This document shows positions 16,405 to 18,442 of a stretch of DNA of 18,442 bases, one piece after another (position 1 is the stretch's first letter; each line of letters begins with the position of its first letter). Both the position numbers and the translations under genes were made by a program. A model generated the notes under the pieces. That model was not told where the DNA came from. It did no database searches and saw nothing but the letters and a program-made list of their open reading frames with translations. The DNA is from Firmicutes bacterium AM55-24TS (GTDB taxonomy: Bacteria; Bacillota; Clostridia; UBA1381). Location of the stretch: positions 1-18,442 of the forward strand of contig QTVU01000050.1 of assembly GCA_003460745.1 (NCBI GenBank), in the 5' to 3' direction.

Positions 16405-16606
16405 ATATAATGAACGGTCAATTATTTTTGACATTCGTTACATTCTGTTGAATATAATCTCGGTATTGCCGGAACATGGCAAAGATAGCACTGTTATGAA
16501 AGATTCTTCATAACAGTGTGCAAAGCTGAATAAGCATTAAGTTTGCGGCAGTATTGAGTTATATTATTTTCGGTATTTGAATTGCAGTCAATCCTCATAT
16601 ACAAAA
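16405..16606. other. Convergent intergenic region with a perfect 12-bp-stem hairpin
   Basis: CACTGTTATGAA (16489-16500) pairs perfectly with TTCATAACAGTG (16507-16518) around a six-base loop. No T-run follows on either strand. Placed between two genes that run toward each other, it may act as a shared terminator or a barrier. No gene was seen in this 202-bp region. Confidence 0.6.
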
Positions 16607-18373
16607 TTATAAATCAATAGTTTTATATTCCGGTTCTTTTCGCTTTATTTTTATTGTGGCTGTTACACCGCCGGTTTCATTGGTTTTAAATGATAAGCCG
16701 CAGGTTTTATCAAAATATAACTGAATTCTCAGATTTACATTTGTAAGTCCATATTTTTCGATTGGTTCGTTGTAGTCCAATTCATGAGTAATAGCTTTAT
16801 TTAACTCATTAGTGTCTGCGCCGCTACCATTATCAATAACATCAATAAATATATAATCATCTTCGGGATAGATACGAATTGTTATCATACCGCCTTCTTC
16901 AATTTCATCAAAACCATGGATGATAGAATTTTCAACAAGAGGCTGAATTGTTAATTTTACGATTGTACAGTGCAGAAGATTTTCGTCAATGTCATATACA
17001 ACGTCAAATTTATCCTCAAAGCGTATCTTTTGTATAGATACATAGCTTGATATTTGATTTAATTCGTTTTCTATTGTAGTATATTCGTTGCCTTTATTAA
17101 GAGAATGACGGAAAAAAGTTCCCAATGCGGACACCATTTTACTTATATCCGGTGCATGATGAGCACGTGCCATCCAATGAATTGAGTCAAGGGTATTGTA
17201 TAAAAAGTGAGGGTTAATTTGAGCTTGCAAAGCCTTAAGTTCAAATATCTTTTGTTTTTTATATAAATCTTCAACATCGGTTATGAGAGAATCTATGGTG
17301 TTGAGCATAGAGTTGTAGGACTCACCCAGTTTGCCCATCTCGTCATGAGAGGTTATTTCTATCGGTATACGCTCATAGTTATTTTCAAAGCGTTCCATAT
17401 GCTTTATAAGCTTTGTTATAGGAGCTGTAAGCCAACGTGTAAAAATAAAAATGAATATTAGAGCGACAAGTAATGCTATAATTCCTGTAGTTATCATTGA
17501 TTTTTCGATTATATGTATATCACTGTTAAAATCATCAAGTTTTGAAGCACGTACAAGGATAAGAGAGCTGTCCTTGAGCCGGCTATGGTTTATAATATGT
17601 TTTTCTTTGTTTATCTGAACAAGCTGAGGCTTATCGGAATCAGCACTTATTGCTTTAAAAAATTCATTTTCGTTTACAAAGTTGTTTATGTAGCTATCAT
17701 TCCACGTGTTTATTATGTGATTTTCATATACCAAAAAAAGCTTACCTGTATTGTTCATACTTATATGTGCAATATCATTTGTAAATTGCGAAAGATTAAC
17801 ATCTGCACGGATTATTCCGAGTATTTTATGGGTTCTCGTATCTATAAACGCACGAGCAACGCACAACAAGCCATTGGCATCAGAGGAATCCATAACGCAC
17901 CAGTATGTGCTTCCGTTCAGTTCCTTTGTGTTTTTATACCATACCTCATTTTTGGAATAAACGGAAGCGGTCACATTCGAATCAAACGGAGATGGGTATG
18001 ATGTACGGTTTTCAATATATAGACTAAGACGTGATACTGTTGCTTTTAAGGGGTCTATTTTTGAAAGTTCTTGTTCTATGGCGGCAATTTCTTCATAAGG
18101 AGACGGAGGATTGGACGCAGTCAGCATTTTTTCAATTGTCGAATTGGCTTGAACACTATACAGAATTTGCTCAATATTATTCATGGTATTTGTCATATTA
18201 TTGACAGCGAGGCCTGTTATCTGTGCGTTATTGTCAGTTATTTCATTTTCAAATCTTCTTGAAATGCTCGAAAATACGGTTAAACCAAAAATAATGATAC
18301 ATAATATAATAACCGCAATATATGAAAGCAACAATTTTGTACGAAATGACATATTATTGAACTTTTCAGACAT
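16607..18373 (-). CDS. YesM-type sensor histidine kinase
   Basis: A 588-residue membrane kinase. A first transmembrane helix (about 13-35, LLLSYIAVIILCIIIFGL) is followed by an extracellular sensor of about 240 residues, probably of the dCACHE type, with HIINTWNDSYINN. A second helix (about 277-298, GIIALLVALIFIFIF), HAMP linker and His_kinase domain come next, with phospho-acceptor His389 in QINPHFLYNTLDSI. The ATPase domain shows VENSIIHGFDE, DNGSG and YGLTNVNLRI. Such kinases pair with AraC-type (YesN) response regulators to switch on extracellular polysaccharide genes. ATG at 18373 follows AGGAGG (18382-18387) by eight bases. The GTG three codons earlier overlaps that site and is rejected. 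It faces the oxidoreductase gene and has no response regulator on its 3' side, so its partner must lie beyond 18442 or elsewhere. Only weak promoter-like boxes were seen upstream. Confidence 0.93.
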   Translation of the reverse strand: MSEKFNNMSFRTKLLLSYIAVIILCIIIFGLTVFSSISRRFENEITDNNAQITGLAVNNMTNTMNNIEQILYSVQANSTIEKMLTASNPPSPYEEIAAIEQELSKIDPLKATVSRLSLYIENRTSYPSPFDSNVTASVYSKNEVWYKNTKELNGSTYWCVMDSSDANGLLCVARAFIDTRTHKILGIIRADVNLSQFTNDIAHISMNNTGKLFLVYENHIINTWNDSYINNFVNENEFFKAISADSDKPQLVQINKEKHIINHSRLKDSSLILVRASKLDDFNSDIHIIEKSMITTGIIALLVALIFIFIFTRWLTAPITKLIKHMERFENNYERIPIEITSHDEMGKLGESYNSMLNTIDSLITDVEDLYKKQKIFELKALQAQINPHFLYNTLDSIHWMARAHHAPDISKMVSALGTFFRHSLNKGNEYTTIENELNQISSYVSIQKIRFEDKFDVVYDIDENLLHCTIVKLTIQPLVENSIIHGFDEIEEGGMITIRIYPEDDYIFIDVIDNGSGADTNELNKAITHELDYNEPIEKYGLTNVNLRIQLYFDKTCGLSFKTNETGGVTATIKIKRKEPEYKTIDL

Positions 18374-18442
18374 GACAAACACCTCCTTTTTATAATATAA
18401 TTAGCCATTACAAAATACTGAAATATAAAGTTTATGAATTTT

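Noticed and set aside
17585..18001. Plus-strand ORF of 138 codons inside the sensor kinase gene
   Set aside because: It is antisense to the conserved extracellular domain of the kinase and has no ribosome site or family resemblance.

Overview
The window is about 18.4 kb of AT-rich DNA with clear Shine-Dalgarno sites and rho-independent terminators. The protein styles (GntR/LacI-type regulator, ROK kinase with a CxCGxxGC zinc loop, YesM-type sensor kinase, modular secreted enzyme with a Thr-Pro linker) point to a low-GC Firmicute, most likely a polysaccharide-degrading Clostridia member of the gut or a similar habitat. That placement is an inference. No tRNA, rRNA, IS element, CRISPR array or phage gene was seen.

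Layout. 1-478: non-coding, with a perfect 65-bp tandem duplication and the promoter of the first gene. 479-1636 (+): GntR-LacI hybrid repressor, followed by a terminator. 1637-2122: long leader or intergenic region with promoter-like sites and a possible gene remnant. 2123-4824 (+): GH38 alpha-mannosidase broken by a one-base frameshift near 2831. 4907-5845 (+): ROK sugar kinase. 5912-6697 (+): Cof-type HAD phosphatase with its own near-consensus promoter, then a strong terminator. 7013-11826 (+): very large secreted modular protein with a sialate O-acetylesterase (SGNH) catalytic domain and three tandem copies of a two-part repeat. It is also broken by a one-base frameshift near 10638. 11901-12701 (+): cytosolic alpha/beta-hydrolase esterase. 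12915-15059 (+): polysaccharide lyase family 8 enzyme without a signal peptide. 15052-16404 (+): FAD-dependent oxidoreductase overlapping the lyase gene by 8 bp. 16607-18373 (-): YesM-type sensor histidine kinase, convergent with the preceding gene.

Working model (inference). This is part of a gene cluster for an acetylated polysaccharide containing alpha-mannose and uronic acid. A secreted esterase removes acetyl groups outside the cell. Imported oligosaccharides would then be cut in the cytosol by the esterase, the PL8 lyase and the alpha-mannosidase, and the released hexose phosphorylated by the ROK kinase. The combination PL8 + GH38 + acetylesterases recalls xanthan-type side chains. No transporter, GH88/GH105 unsaturated-uronyl hydrolase or endo-acting backbone enzyme lies in the window, so the substrate is open. 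The least explained parts are the lyase-oxidoreductase pair, the leader hairpin that can mask the lyase ribosome-binding site, and the repeat modules of the large secreted protein. Two genes carry a one-base loss of the same kind, so sequence error must be excluded before calling them pseudogenes.
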